From assembly GCA_030435675.1 (NCBI GenBank), contig CM059623.1:4056012-4120011 (forward strand): a stretch of 64,000 nucleotides of DNA, in the 5' to 3' direction. The notes under the pieces were generated by a model, which worked only from the letters and a program-made list of their open reading frames with translations, did no database searches and had not been told where the DNA came from. This document shows, one piece after another, positions 19,124-30,697 of this stretch (its first letter is position 1; each line of letters starts with the position of its first letter). Both the position numbers and the translations under genes were made by a program. The DNA comes from Steinernema hermaphroditum (Eukaryota; Nematoda; Chromadorea; Rhabditida; Steinernematidae).

Positions 19124-21820
19124 CTAATTCCAGCGGGACTTCTTCTTCTGCTGCGCCGATCCGACTGCACGCGAGATCTCAGCCGCTTTCTCTTCCAGCC
19201 TCTTCTTCCACTCTGGCCGAGGGTCGCTCGCTTCGAGGCGATTCTCTTCTGTTACGGATGCAGGCTGGAAACTTTGCTTGAACGAGTTCTTGTAGGCGGC
19301 TCGCATCATCTGCGCTCGAGTCATGTTGCTCGCCGCAGTTGTCGCTCCCGTGGAAACTGTAGCACTCGGGAGATTCTTCGGCACCGTTTGAAACGACGCC
19401 ACGGCGTCGAAAACAGGGTCGTTCGATGTTTGACGTGGGGGAGCGGATCCGAGCCCCGGACGAAGTTTCGGTTTGTAGGAGAACGTGCGGATAGGAACGG
19501 CAGCTACTGGCTGGGGCTGATAAATTGCTGGCTGGCTGTGGTTGGCGCGAGTAGCGGCGAACGCCGGCACCTTCATGGCGATGTCGAGGAGCACCGGAGG
19601 CACCCACTGATTCACGCTTTCCAAATTTCGCACCAAATGGCCGGCAAATTCCTTGTCGTCGTCGGTAAGCAATGTGAACGCTTGGCCTTTGTTGCCTAAA
19701 GCACAAAATAATGAAGCATGCTTGTAACATAATCAATAGGAAATGGACACAAAAACAAGAAGAATACCCTACCTGCGCGTCCGGTTCTTCCGATTCTGTG
19801 AACATGGGTATCAATATCCTTCGCAACGTCGTAGTTGACCACCGTTCGAATGTCGGGAATGTCCAAACCACGGGCCGCAACGTCCGTGGCTACCATCACT
19901 GGGACGTCGCCTCGGAACGCCTTTAGCTTCTCATTCCTTTCGTGTTGGTGCATGTCACCGTGAAGAAGCACAAGTTCTACATCTCTCTGTTGCTTCAGTT
20001 TGTGAGCCAATTCTTCCGCGTGAATCTTCTTCGTCACGAAAATAAGCACTTTCCCAACTGAAACGAGCGATGATTAAGATTGCGAAAGAAAACGGAAACG
20101 GACTTACGCGAAGTGTAGCCTACGAGGCGACGCGTGAGCCAAACCCACTTATCATCTCGACAGCCCAAAACCTCCACCGACTGAAGAATGTCTTCGTTCG
20201 CTTCTCCAATGGATCCTTGTACGATTCTGACCGGATCATTCAGCGCCTCCCTAGCCAAACGCTCAACTTTGTTCTTGAACGTCGCCGAGAACATGAGACA
20301 TTGCCTATCCGGTCGAACATGGTCGGAAATCGACTTGACCTGTTGCTCGAAGCCCATGTCGAACATGCGATCGGCTTCATCGAAGACCAAGAAGGTGACG
20401 CGGGTAAAATTGGTCGCTTCAATCTTCACAAGGTCGATGATTCTTCCCGGAGTGCATACGACAAGTTCTGCTCCTTCTTCCAAAGCTTTCTGCTGCTCAT
20501 ACTTGCTTCCACCACCGTAGGCGCACACGACGTTGATGTTGTACACTTTGCAGAACTTCTTCGCGTCTTGGTACACCTGGATCGCAAGTTCTCTTGTCGG
20601 TACGACGATCAGGGCGATAGGTCCATCGCCGGTCTCCAGTTCGGATTGCTCCATGATGTGCACGATTGCGGGCCACAGATACGCGGCCGTCTTTCCACTG
20701 CCGGTTTTGGCGATACCGAGCACATCGCGGCCGAGAAGGGCAGCTGGAACTGCTTGAGCTTGGATAGGCGTAGGTTTCTCGTATTCGCTCTTGATGACGG
20801 CGTGCATGAGGTGTTCATCAAAGCCGAAGTGGGCGAAACTGCAGATTGGCTTTGGAGGTTGGTAACCAGAAACACGAATTCCGATGGAGTCACGGAGGGC
20901 TTGGGTTTCTGCGCCAGTAAGAGCTCTGAAAAAGGGTAATACGTTGCTTGTTTTTGACATATCTCAGATAAGAGCAATGAGTAAGTGACAAAAAACTCAC
21001 TGTATTTGTTCATGTTCATGGTAGAAATTTTTGTTAAATGGCTTGTACGCAATCTGTCCATGGTCGATGGCTGGCAGCGGATCTATCACCTTCTTCCACG
21101 TCCAAATGATATTACCATCCTCATCATATTCGTGAATCTCGTCCTCTTCAACTGCACGCTCTTTCTGTTCTTCGAGGAATTTGAAGTACGATTCCTGCAT
21201 GTCTTCTTCGTCAATGTCATCGCGACCTTTCTGGCCTCCTTCATCAGCAACCTCTTTTCCGCCCTTTATAGCTTCCAGATTCTTCTTCTCCTTATTCACA
21301 CTCTCATCTTTGTCTTTCTGTGCTTGTTGATTGATTCCGGCCATAAACGCGTCCAGCGAATCGTCCTCCTCTTCTTCTTCGGTGTCGTTTGTGGTACTAG
21401 TCACCGTTGCTACTTCTGCTGCTCCGCTCACTTCGGTTTCGTTGTCGGAATCATTTTCGAGGTAACTGAAAAGAGTCACACTGGGATCAGGATCCTCAAT
21501 AAACAAAACACTTACTCGTCATCCTCGATTCTTCTCTTCCTCTCGTTCAACTTTCTCGGTTCCGGTGGCGTATCGTCGCTCGTCGAAGCGACTCCAGGAA
21601 AACGATCGGCTTCCCCGTAAACCAAACTGTCGTACTGAGCTTCTCTCTGACGATTCAGCTCCCGGCGCTCCGCTACGCTTATCGCCTTCTGTGCCGCAGC
21701 GTTCGGAACCGTGAGATGCGCTGGAGGTGGCACAGTTCCGAAGGAGCCATGGTTGGACGAAGATGAGGGAGTCGACGACGCCGGCACGAAACGGTTCTTG
21801 TATTGAGAGCGCCAAGACAT
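19124..21820 (-). CDS. DDX42: DEAD-box RNA helicase, DDX42 type (814 aa)
   Basis: Exons: 21516-21820, 21001-21465, 20108-20925, 19773-20057 and 19124-19695. The ATG directly follows CTTTCTTTCCAG. The N-terminus is Ser/Pro-rich, then acidic (DTEEEEEDDSLDAFMAGI). The helicase core begins after PPKPICSFAHFGFDE, diagnostic of DDX42. Visible motifs are the Q motif (PTPIQAQ), Walker A AKTGSGKT (~329-336), PTRELA, GG, TPGR, DEAD (439-442), SAT (469-471), then ARGLD and HRIGRTGR (~615-622). DDX42 is an ATP-dependent RNA helicase associated with SF3B1 in U2 snRNP assembly. The basic KKKSRWN tail and Ala/Thr-rich C-terminal region look full length. Confidence 0.95.
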
Positions 21821-24046
21821 CTGGAAAGAAGGGAATACAAAAAAAATGGTAGGAAAGATCAAGATCAAAACACGAACTTGACATAAGCGGAAAGCGATGC
21901 AACACGATTCAAATCGCACACAAGTCATGATATTCCCTTTGTTGTAAAGTCGCAAACCTCCTCGAACATGTCGCTGTAAGACCCTCAAGCAATTTCCAAC
22001 TTGAAAAGGCCTCTTATCGAAGATCATTTTCATCAACAATTGATATTTCCCATGCATTTTACTTTTTGGCTTATAAGGAGCCACCACTTGGAACCAGATA
22101 GAGCATTATGATTTAGCAATGCACAGCCCCTTTAACCGTTCGAAAGAAGTGGTGCGAAAGAGCGCAGACGACCATAGATAATGCAGATTTTAGGAAACAT
22201 TTCATCCGATGAAAAGTACGCTTTCTTACCGTTTGATAAGCAGTTCTCAATACCATTTTCAAAAACCATAAGTGTGTGTGATATGTGCCTTAAAATGCAT
22301 TTTTAACAAAAAAAAAATGGAAAAATGTGTATTTTCTCTGTTCACCAGTGCTCTCTCTCACCGCTTCTTTCAAACGGCCAGATACTGGTGCATTTATGTA
22401 AAAGAGACACGAAAGCGAGAGTTTTCATTTGTATCCCCAGCGAACGGTCGGGTGATCCACTCGCTTTCTCTGAGGGTCTCGACCATCGTTGTCGGTGATC
22501 TATGGTTCTTCACTGTGCACTATGGGATCTCTTGCATGGTGAATGCCATTGATTGAAAAGTAAATGAATGAATGAGACCGGAAACGGGATGCCCATTAAA
22601 TCGCGTTATTTTTAGTCTCTTGTGACGTAGAAACACACTTGCTCAATAGCTGAGCTATATGGCTAAACAGATCTTCAAGGGTAACTCTATCTGCAACCTA
22701 GTGCATCCAGACTTGAGGTAACACGGGCTGAACTTGTTATGAAACATATGAGGCATACTGATTTTGATTACTGGGAAACGTTTCTGCACTTGTCATGAAG
22801 TCATTGTAGATGATAGGATCGGTTTTGCCAAAAAAATGCCAAAAGGTTTGAGACGCACTTCAGTCTGCCTTATGCCAATGAACACTGACACGATGCTACG
22901 ATGAATCTTTCCTGTTAATGGACTTCTTATTTGCGCAAAATTACGAAGCTGTTATTCTGAAGGATTAAGATCAGAGATGACGAGTTCATGCTCATTCTCT
23001 AGTGAGACTAATAGGATGAGTGTGCAGATCCGGCGATTACAGTGACTCAGAATTTTGCCCCCGCGGAACCGTCATGATGACTGAAGTGGATAATCATCGT
23101 TCGGGTGACCGTCATCCTGTTGCGGCACAAAATCGTGACTCACCCGTGGTCGCCTGGATCTGAGCACTCATTCCAACACTCTACCGATCCCGGTAGGTGA
23201 CCAGTCCAGTGGCACACTGTTTACAGCCACTGGAATGGGGGTTCTCCAGTTTCCGTCTTCCTGAATAATTCGCTCATCCCTGAGACGGATCTATGCAATA
23301 GGCACGTTCTTTGATATTAGCTAAACGACAACGGCAACGACGAACGATGACATCATGTGCTTTTTCAGCTTTTTTATTGACGAAGGCCAAACTATGCTTT
23401 CCAAATTCATAAATGTTAAATGAACAGCAGCAGTTTGATTATTATTCTAATCATAAATCGCTCTAAACATGACGCAGAGCAGTCTACACAGAAAAACAAT
23501 CTGCTTCTTAATGGATACGCGGAGACGCGGACATTTCCATTAAGCTACTAAACATGTTTTCACTCGCAACAACACGAAATCGATGAGTCTTCATCCGGCG
23601 TTCAAAAGCGAAAAACCGAACTTTGCATGGGTGCGAGCTTTCCTAATTGCATTTTTCTTTCAAGGTCCCTCGCTGAACCTCGCTTTTTCGCAAACAAAAC
23701 GACCCGATCCCTCGATTCTAGGATCCCGACCGTTTGTTGCCTGCCCACTCACTCGAATTACTGTACGTCTCCTTAATATTGTAGCATAACCTGAGCGATA
23801 AGGCGACGCAATTACTCACTTTCCAACTGCATTCACCTCTTCAGCTGAGATGTTTCAGTCTGTCCCGTGCCTAAGCAGCTTATCCGACGTTTTTCCGGCG
23901 GAACGTGTTCGACCTGTTTGACGTCTTAATACTAATTGTCCACCTGGGACTTGACAAGGCCTGTTTACCTCCGATTTATCCGCGCCACACCTCTCCGCCG
24001 TGGGCACATAATCCCGTTTCGCATCTACTTGGCCAGTCGCATCGCT
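21821..24046. other. Intergenic, no supported gene
   Basis: Only short frames without domains are present. A dispersed-repeat fragment lies near 22,430-22,570. The last 250 bases contain several acceptor-like stretches (for example CACCTCTTCAG near 23,845) and may hold 5' leader sequence of the downstream palmitoyltransferase. Confidence 0.5.
22430..22570 (+). repeat. Dispersed repeat fragments (families R3 and R11)
   Basis: CCACTCGCTTTCTCTGAGG matches the end of family R3 (44,252 and the complement near 51,050). The adjacent stretch (GGGATCTCTTGCATGGTGAA, then TGCCATTGATTGAAAAGTAAATGAATGAATG) recurs in reverse at 50,596-50,645 and 58,655-58,715. Confidence 0.5.
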
Positions 24047-24079
24047 ATGCTTTCCAGATCGCGCGCCAGAAACCGGGAG

Positions 24080-26718
24080 ATGCCGAGGATATGCAAGAAA
24101 ATCAGCAGTGCCCTTCCGGCGGCAGTCGCCTGGCTCCTCATTCTCGGCTGTTCCGGCGGCTTCTTCACCCTCCTCGTGCCGGCGATCGTCGGTCAGTTCG
24201 GCCTTCTAGGGCTGGCGATGAGTGCCGTAGACGTTATTCTATTCCTCTTTGTCGTCTCCAATCTTATCATGGCACAGTCGATGGATCCGGGGATATATCC
24301 AATGGGTATGATTACCAATGGTTAGGGCGCACATTAATATGTCACTTCAGCTGCCGGTGCCGAACTCCATCAGGCCGACGAATTCCGATCGCCCCTCTAT
24401 AAGAATATCGAAATCAACGGCATTACTGTGAGGATGAAGTGGTGTCAGACGTGTAACTTCTACAGGCCGCCGAGGTCGTCTCATTGCTCAGTTTGTAATC
24501 GGTAAGCGAACGCATCAGAAAGCTATCTATCCATAGGGTTTCACACTTCATATCATTGCTTATTGTGCTGAGATTGGTGTTCAGAAAAGAGGCTAAAATG
24601 ACTCAGATACTATGAAGAAATTGATCAAGACATAGTGACAGTAGAGAAGCAGGTTCTCAACTGTCTGTGTAGCTCATTGCGAATGCGTTTCGTTTGTAGT
24701 CGATAGGTCTCGGGTTAGCTTCCCATCGGGGTCCTTATTTTTTTGCGAGTGCTTTCCCCGTGCCCACGAAAAAACACACACACAACGGACCCGTTGGTTA
24801 TCCATTTATATATAGCCGATAATCTTTGTGCTATCCGCGATAATGAACACTATAGACCGTATAATCCTGCACTTCACTACATAACAGACGATATTTAGAG
24901 CTTCTTGTAATGCGGATCGGAATCAAATTTAACCAAATTAACTTCCCATCTTTAAGCTAGTTATGCAAAAGTGTACATCACAACAAAAATCTAATTCATT
25001 TGTTAATTGGAAATGGCTACAAATGATGTATACCTACTTACCTATCCGCTTACCCTTCTGACGTTCTGATTGTCCTAGAGGCATGTTTTTGATGATTCAC
25101 CTCTAGATTCTTCCGAATGATGTATTACTGTAACTAATGTTCCTACACAGGAAATCCGATGGTTTTGCGTCACCGTCTAAGTTATCCGTGGATTACAACG
25201 AAAATCTTCTTTTGCTTTAAGTCGGAACTCTAAGTACCATATAACTTGATGCAATGAACATAATGGTCCTTGGTAGATTCTCGGAATCGTGCGTGTTTCA
25301 AATTGTATTCGCAAAGGTTCATTTAAGGGAAATGGAACTTAGAGGTCACTACAACAAGGGCAGAAATTAACCTATGGAAGGGCTGATCAAAGGGTCTATC
25401 CTGACAGAGACGTGGGGTAGCACAGAGCACACATAACACTGAAAACTCAAAGCAAACTGTAACCATGTCTTGCCTTCAGATGCATCGACACATTCGACCA
25501 CCACTGTCCATGGGTGCACAACTGTGTCGGCAAACGAAACTACCGTTATTTCTTTCTCTTCCTCTACTCGCTCAGCTTTCATATGATCTACGTCTTTGGA
25601 CTTTCACTTCTGTTCACTTTATCAAACAGGTAGGCCACTAAGGTTTTCCATTCCCATGACACAATATACGACTTTCAGCGATGACTTCCTCACGAGACCA
25701 AACCTGTGCGCCATAGTGCTCATGGCTCTCTGTGTGCTTCTTGCTGTTCCAGTGCTTGGCTTGACCGTTTTTCACACTTTCTTAGTTGTACAGGGTAGAA
25801 CGACGAACGAACAAGTATGAAAAGACGGATGTTGAAGGTGGTGTAATGGAGTGATTTTAGGTGACGGGTAAATTCCGCAACGGATTCAATCCGTTTAGCC
25901 ATGGCTGTGTGGGGAATGTCAAGAATGCTCTTCTCCATTCGCTCGTTCCATCGTAAGTTTAACTTCTTAGGCATTTAGGTCTCCGAGTCACTATGCCCAA
26001 AAAATGACTTTTCGGACCAAAATGTTCACTCGCAAATGCCCAGAGAGATGTTAAACCGTTTTATAAGTATTGCATCCCATGCATTCAGATATGCCGGATA
26101 CGAGACAACGCTGAAGGACCCGGCTACCATCGAAAGCGAAGCCCTTCTGGACCCCGAAAATCCTTCAGTACTGTACATTCCGGGCGAGAACAAGGCTAAG
26201 GATGGACATATTAAAGTGAGTCCTACAAATCATGAAATATTTCCACTGAACCACTTCTCTCTTAGATGCTCAGAACAAAGACAATAGACGAGACGGGATC
26301 CGTGGGCACCGCGCTGTCCCTAGCGGCCGCCGGCAGTGTCAAGAAGATAAAGGTCGGGCCCGACGGCTCGACCTGTAATCTGTACGACGAAGAAGACGAC
26401 GATACGGTAGAAGACGAGAGCGCACCGCTGGATCCGTACGAGGCCAGCGTAAGAGAAGCGCTAAAGAACGCGCGGATACCGTCTTCCGAGAAACTCGCCA
26501 GACTGGGCCGATCCGCGTCGAAGAACTCGGCGAATCACGTTACCGTAACCTCCATACCACATTCCGTTTCGGCGGCGGCGGCAACGACCACCGTAACATC
26601 GACGGGCTACCCGAAGAAGATGCGGTCTACCGTACTCGACGGCGTGGATCGGTCGAAACCGCTCAAGTTCACGGAAGCGGTGAAGCTGCACGACTCGCTG
26701 AGCAACGTGAACGTGTGA
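24080..26718 (+). CDS. DHHC palmitoyltransferase, ZDHHC5/8 type (444 aa)
   Basis: Exons: 24080-24305, 24351-24501, 25480-25629, 25679-25814, 25861-25952, 26089-26215 and 26266-26718; frames join throughout. Four membrane spans are at about 11-32, 44-65, 149-174 and 185-213. The cysteine-rich domain ([21 protein letters not shown]) leads to DHHC at 132-135. A TTNE motif (217-220, the TTxE motif) and [16 protein letters not shown] follow, matching ZDHHC5/8. The C-terminal tail is acidic, then Ser/Ala-rich and cytosolic. The enzyme S-acylates membrane-associated proteins. I chose ATG 24,080 because GCTTTCCAG lies just upstream; ATG 24,047 is in frame and possible. The 978-base second intron carries a SINE-like repeat. 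Confidence 0.92.
24660..24780 (+). repeat. tRNA-like SINE-like repeat, family A, copy 2 (intronic)
   Basis: Lies in intron 2 of the palmitoyltransferase gene. It shares CTGTCTGTGTAGCTCATTGCGAA and a following TTTCGTTTGTAG stretch with the copies at 1.4, 46.7 and 57.4 kb. The B box is degenerate. Confidence 0.5.
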
Positions 26719-27483
26719 TAGCATACGGTAGTACGTACGTATATGTGTCAGGCTGGTTCCCTTTTTTGATCCTATTGTGTCTTTTGTACATAAACACCCA
26801 TGCGCTCGACTGTTCTTGTTTCCGAAAACGTGTAATATACTTCAATTGGCTTGTGTGATAGATTTTGTTTTGATTCTAATGTATATTTAATAATTTTCTT
26901 CTTTCTTACATTGTGTTGATGGAGGCTTTAGAACATCACTGCCTCAACGCTCTTACAGTTGTCCAAAGATTCTCAGCTCTGTGTTCATGTCTTTGTCGCA
27001 TAAATTATTTTATTACACAACACCTAAGAAACATTCCAGAAAATGGGAGCGCTATGGCCAGTGGCCCCACCGTCGCTCCGTTGCTTGGCTAAGGCCAATC
27101 GGCGTGGGACCAGTGTCAGGTGAATGTCGATGTATAAAATGCTGATATTTCCATTCAAAACGTGTTTACAAATAATCGATCGGCTTTTCAAGGACAAACA
27201 AAACAGAACGGGTGGTCACATGGAAGGACAATCGGCGACTGCAGACAGTTCAAGTACCCTTTTTGTTTGTTTTGTTCATCTTGCGGACACTGTCGACGAG
27301 TTCAGCTTTATTGTAATAGCGCGTGGGAGGCGACGCACTCGTTGGCCAACGCCAACGATCGACCGAGGCTGGCGACTCTCACGCTAATCGAATCTTCTGG
27401 AATTGCGCTGTACTGTGCGAAAAACGTGTTTTTCATTTCGTATTCACCTATTGCCGGACGTCACCTGTGTCCCGTTTGCAGAG
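26719..27483. other. Intergenic region before the SETD3-type gene
   Basis: Holds the 3' flank of the palmitoyltransferase and the 5' flank of the SETD3-type gene. The GTTTGCAG acceptor two bases before the SETD3 ATG fits trans-splicing. A 137-codon frame overlapping the start is not in the coding phase. Confidence 0.5.
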
Positions 27484-30057
27484 ATGTCAAAGGAGAACGA
27501 GATCTTGAAAATCGCCGAGCGATTGTGGAATCACATTCTCTGCGTTCCGGTCAACTATGCGACTCTCCAAACTGAACATAGGACAATTCGTGAAGGGCTT
27601 CAAGAGCTTAGCGCCTTGTTTGAGCCTTTGAAGGTGTCGGACAGGTAAGGAGGAGTGGAATGCATTGCCATTCGCAGCAGATGCTTTGTAATTGCCTTGC
27701 CTGAATCAACTGTCACTAAAAGCCTGATGAAAGATCGGATAGAAAACAACATTTCCCAAAGATGTCAAATTGATGTTTATTGCTTTTCCCTCTGGAATAT
27801 CGAAAAAAGCAGCTATGACTCTGCCCATTTCAGGGCAAAAAAGATCGACGAATTCGTGCGATGGGCCGATCAGCGTGGAATCGACCATCCTGGTGTCCAA
27901 ATCAAGGCTTCAGAGCCTTATGGACTGGGTCTCGTCGCTGCGGAAAACCTCGATTCGGGTAATGTGACTGTGAAGGTGCCAGTCAGCGCTATTCTCTCCG
28001 TCGACAAGGCACAAAAATCAGACATGCTAAGGTAGATAGGTGCCTCCGGATGATCACCATGTGCATCGCTTTTCAGAAAAGTCTACGAAAACGACGAACT
28101 CGTCAGCAAAATGGACAACGTTTGCCTCTCTTTGATGGTCGCTTGTGAGAAGCTCAAGGGCGAAGAGTCCGAATGGGCGCCATATCTCAACGTGCTTCCT
28201 TCGAAATTTGACATTCCACTTTACTTCACGGACGAGCAGATCGAAGCACTGAAGCCTTCCCCTCTCTACGACGAAGCACTCCATTTCTACCGTAACATCG
28301 CAAGACAGTACATCTACTTCCTCTTAAAAGTCGCGTTGACCAATCATCGGAGTGAATTCAACAACGTAAGAAATGAAAGTTTTCATCGCTGCTCAGTGTG
28401 TGTCCCGTTTAGCCGCTGAAGAAGAAAGGCGAATCTCCCCTCTTCGTGAACACTCCACTTACAGTCGCCAACTTCTCGTTCGACCTCTATCGATGGAGTG
28501 TGTCGTGCGTGTCGACAAGAGTAAACGTCATTCCGTCTGCTGATAGAAGAAAGCCGAAGATGGTATGTCACTAATAGTCGAGGCTCATAAAGACCCGACC
28601 CCCACATCAGGGCATGAGGTTTGTGCCACACCGATTCGGCCGATTCGACTGAAATTTGGACTATTTTGCCCAAAGTGCACATGGATGCACAAAACCTCCC
28701 AAAATATTGTTGACTAGGAAGTTGATGACTTAAAACATGGAGGTAGAGATGCTGAGTCGGTGAGATTTCGCATTCAGAGCCGGCTCAGTTGGTTGGTTCA
28801 GTTGGCTCCGAGCCGAACTGAGACGGCTACCAGCCGGAACGTATGAACCGACCAGGAATCCGACAGCATATACTGGGAAGAATTCTTACCGTTCAAAAGG
28901 AGCGAAGCGAAGAGAGCGCTGACGACGAGAGAAAATCGGATGCCTTCTGCCCCGTCGCTCCATGAGATTGTCTCTCGTCGTCTGCGCCCTCTTCGCACCG
29001 CTCCTCACGAACGGTCGCAATGTCCGGTTCGGCCCCGTGCTTAGTTGACATCCTTTGTTCGATATGTTCGATGTTCGCTCGATAATTGAACCGTTCACCT
29101 TTAAAGTCCAGGGCCCTGGTAGTTTATCTAAACTGCCGATATTTCGCCGTAGACGCTCTGTCGGTATCTCCGGCTCAGTTGGCATCTATGCATGAAGGTC
29201 CAAATTCTGAACTTGTGTTCGCATTGGAGGAACGTCTACTATCACCTATGGTCTTAGCGTTAAGGCAGTTGGGGCCTTGTGGACCACTTTCGAATCTCCT
29301 AAAGTTTTCTTTTCGACTTTTCACTTCGGCTTTCCTTTACTTACGCTCGTCTCTCTTCTAGTTGACGTGCCTGATCCCATTCATGGACATGGCCAATCAT
29401 CTTCTCGACGTCGGTGCCAAAGAGGAAGCCGTCTACTTCGACGCCGAAGGACAATACGCCGGTATCATCACTCAAAAGTCGTACAAAAACGGTGAACCCA
29501 TCTACATTCACTACGGAAAGAGAGCCAATTGGCAGTTCTTCCTGCACAACGGCTTTGTCCCGCAACAACCAAATCCGTACGATACCTACAAGCTCAAGAT
29601 GGGTAAACTATAATAGAAATTCTGACAGGCTAGATCGAAGAACATTTCAGGATTCCGCAAAACCGATCCTCTCCTTCAATCTCGTCTTCTTCGACTTCGT
29701 TTCATCTGTGGCGACTCAGTGCAGCCGAACAGTTCGAACGTTTTCCTCTTCAGCGTCACCTCCGACGCTCCGCACATCGATCAGCCTCTTCTGGAATTCG
29801 CAAGAGCGTTTGTTGCCGCCGACCCCAAGAAGATCGACATTGATCCCGACGAAGAGTTGAAAGCACTCAAGTTCCTGGCCGACAGATTCAGTCTTCTCGT
29901 CAGGCAATATGCCAATCTTCCGGCGGAACCTCCAAAGGGAGACCATTTGCAAGAATTCGTGTGGAGATTGAAGTGTGGTGAGAAGGCGCTTCTCCAGACC
30001 GTTGCCACCTACATCCAGAATCGCCTCGACGCCGACTGTTGCTCAAACACCGCGTGA
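27484..30057 (+). CDS. SETD3: SETD3-type SET-domain protein-histidine methyltransferase (481 aa)
   Basis: Exons: 27484-27644, 27834-28031, 28077-28365, 28413-28562, 29362-29602 and 29651-30057. The split SET domain is recognisable: EPYGLGLVAAENLDSGNVTVKVP at the N-terminal lobe, then STRVNVIP, LIPFMDMANH (278-279 is the SAM-binding NH) and IYIHYGKRAN. The C-terminal helical region (LPAEPPKGDHLQEF, LKCGEKALLQTV) matches the Rubisco-substrate-binding-like domain. SETD3 methylates actin His73. Asn254, Ile315, Tyr317 and Arg320 align with human Asn255, Ile310, Tyr312 and Arg315, but human Trp273 is replaced by Met274. Length is shorter than the human enzyme (594 aa) mainly at the C-terminus. The 799-base fourth intron contains repeat-like GAGAGACAATC/GACGAGAG sequence. 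Confidence 0.9.
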
Positions 30058-30697
30058 TCCCGCTATAGCAATACACCTCTGTCACTATGTGCTTTACTCT
30101 ACTTTAATAACGAAATGAACATATTGATAAGTTAGTAAGAGGAAGTTGGTCGGAAGAATGATCAGATAGGAAGAAAGGACATCGTATTACCTGCAAATAA
30201 TAGGTTCATTATGCGAAATTTCGAAAACTTTTAACAAAATCAAGAACATCTAAAGGGGCTTTATGACTTATACATGTGCTGGAACCAGCAACTTCGAAGC
30301 AACCTGTCTTTCCTGTGCATTTGTGAGACGTCCTGTGCCCGCAAATGTGGTTCACTTTCATTTCAGAATGGAGGCCACCGATGATGTCTACTAGAAAGAG
30401 CGAAATAAATAAATTCAACTTGTATTCAAGAAAATGAGAAGCGCTTCCTATTTGTTTTCCACCGCCGACTGGGCTCGATGTTTTTAAAAATAACTTCCAC
30501 ATTTATAATTGCTTTCCGAATGTTCGTATAAATAACAAAATCTAGAGAAATCGCATCTCGTCCTCAAACGACATTCTACATTGTTCTTCAACAGACAATT
30601 AGACGCCGTAAGGTCGCGCGCAACGTAATTGACTCAACCGAGCCTCGGCTTCCGTTCGACCTCCAATCGCTACCAAGTGGGTCACTCGTCGGTTCGT

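Noticed and set aside
20070..20939. 289-codon plus frame opposite the DDX42 gene
   Set aside because: A shadow of the conserved helicase exon; no similarity in its own right.
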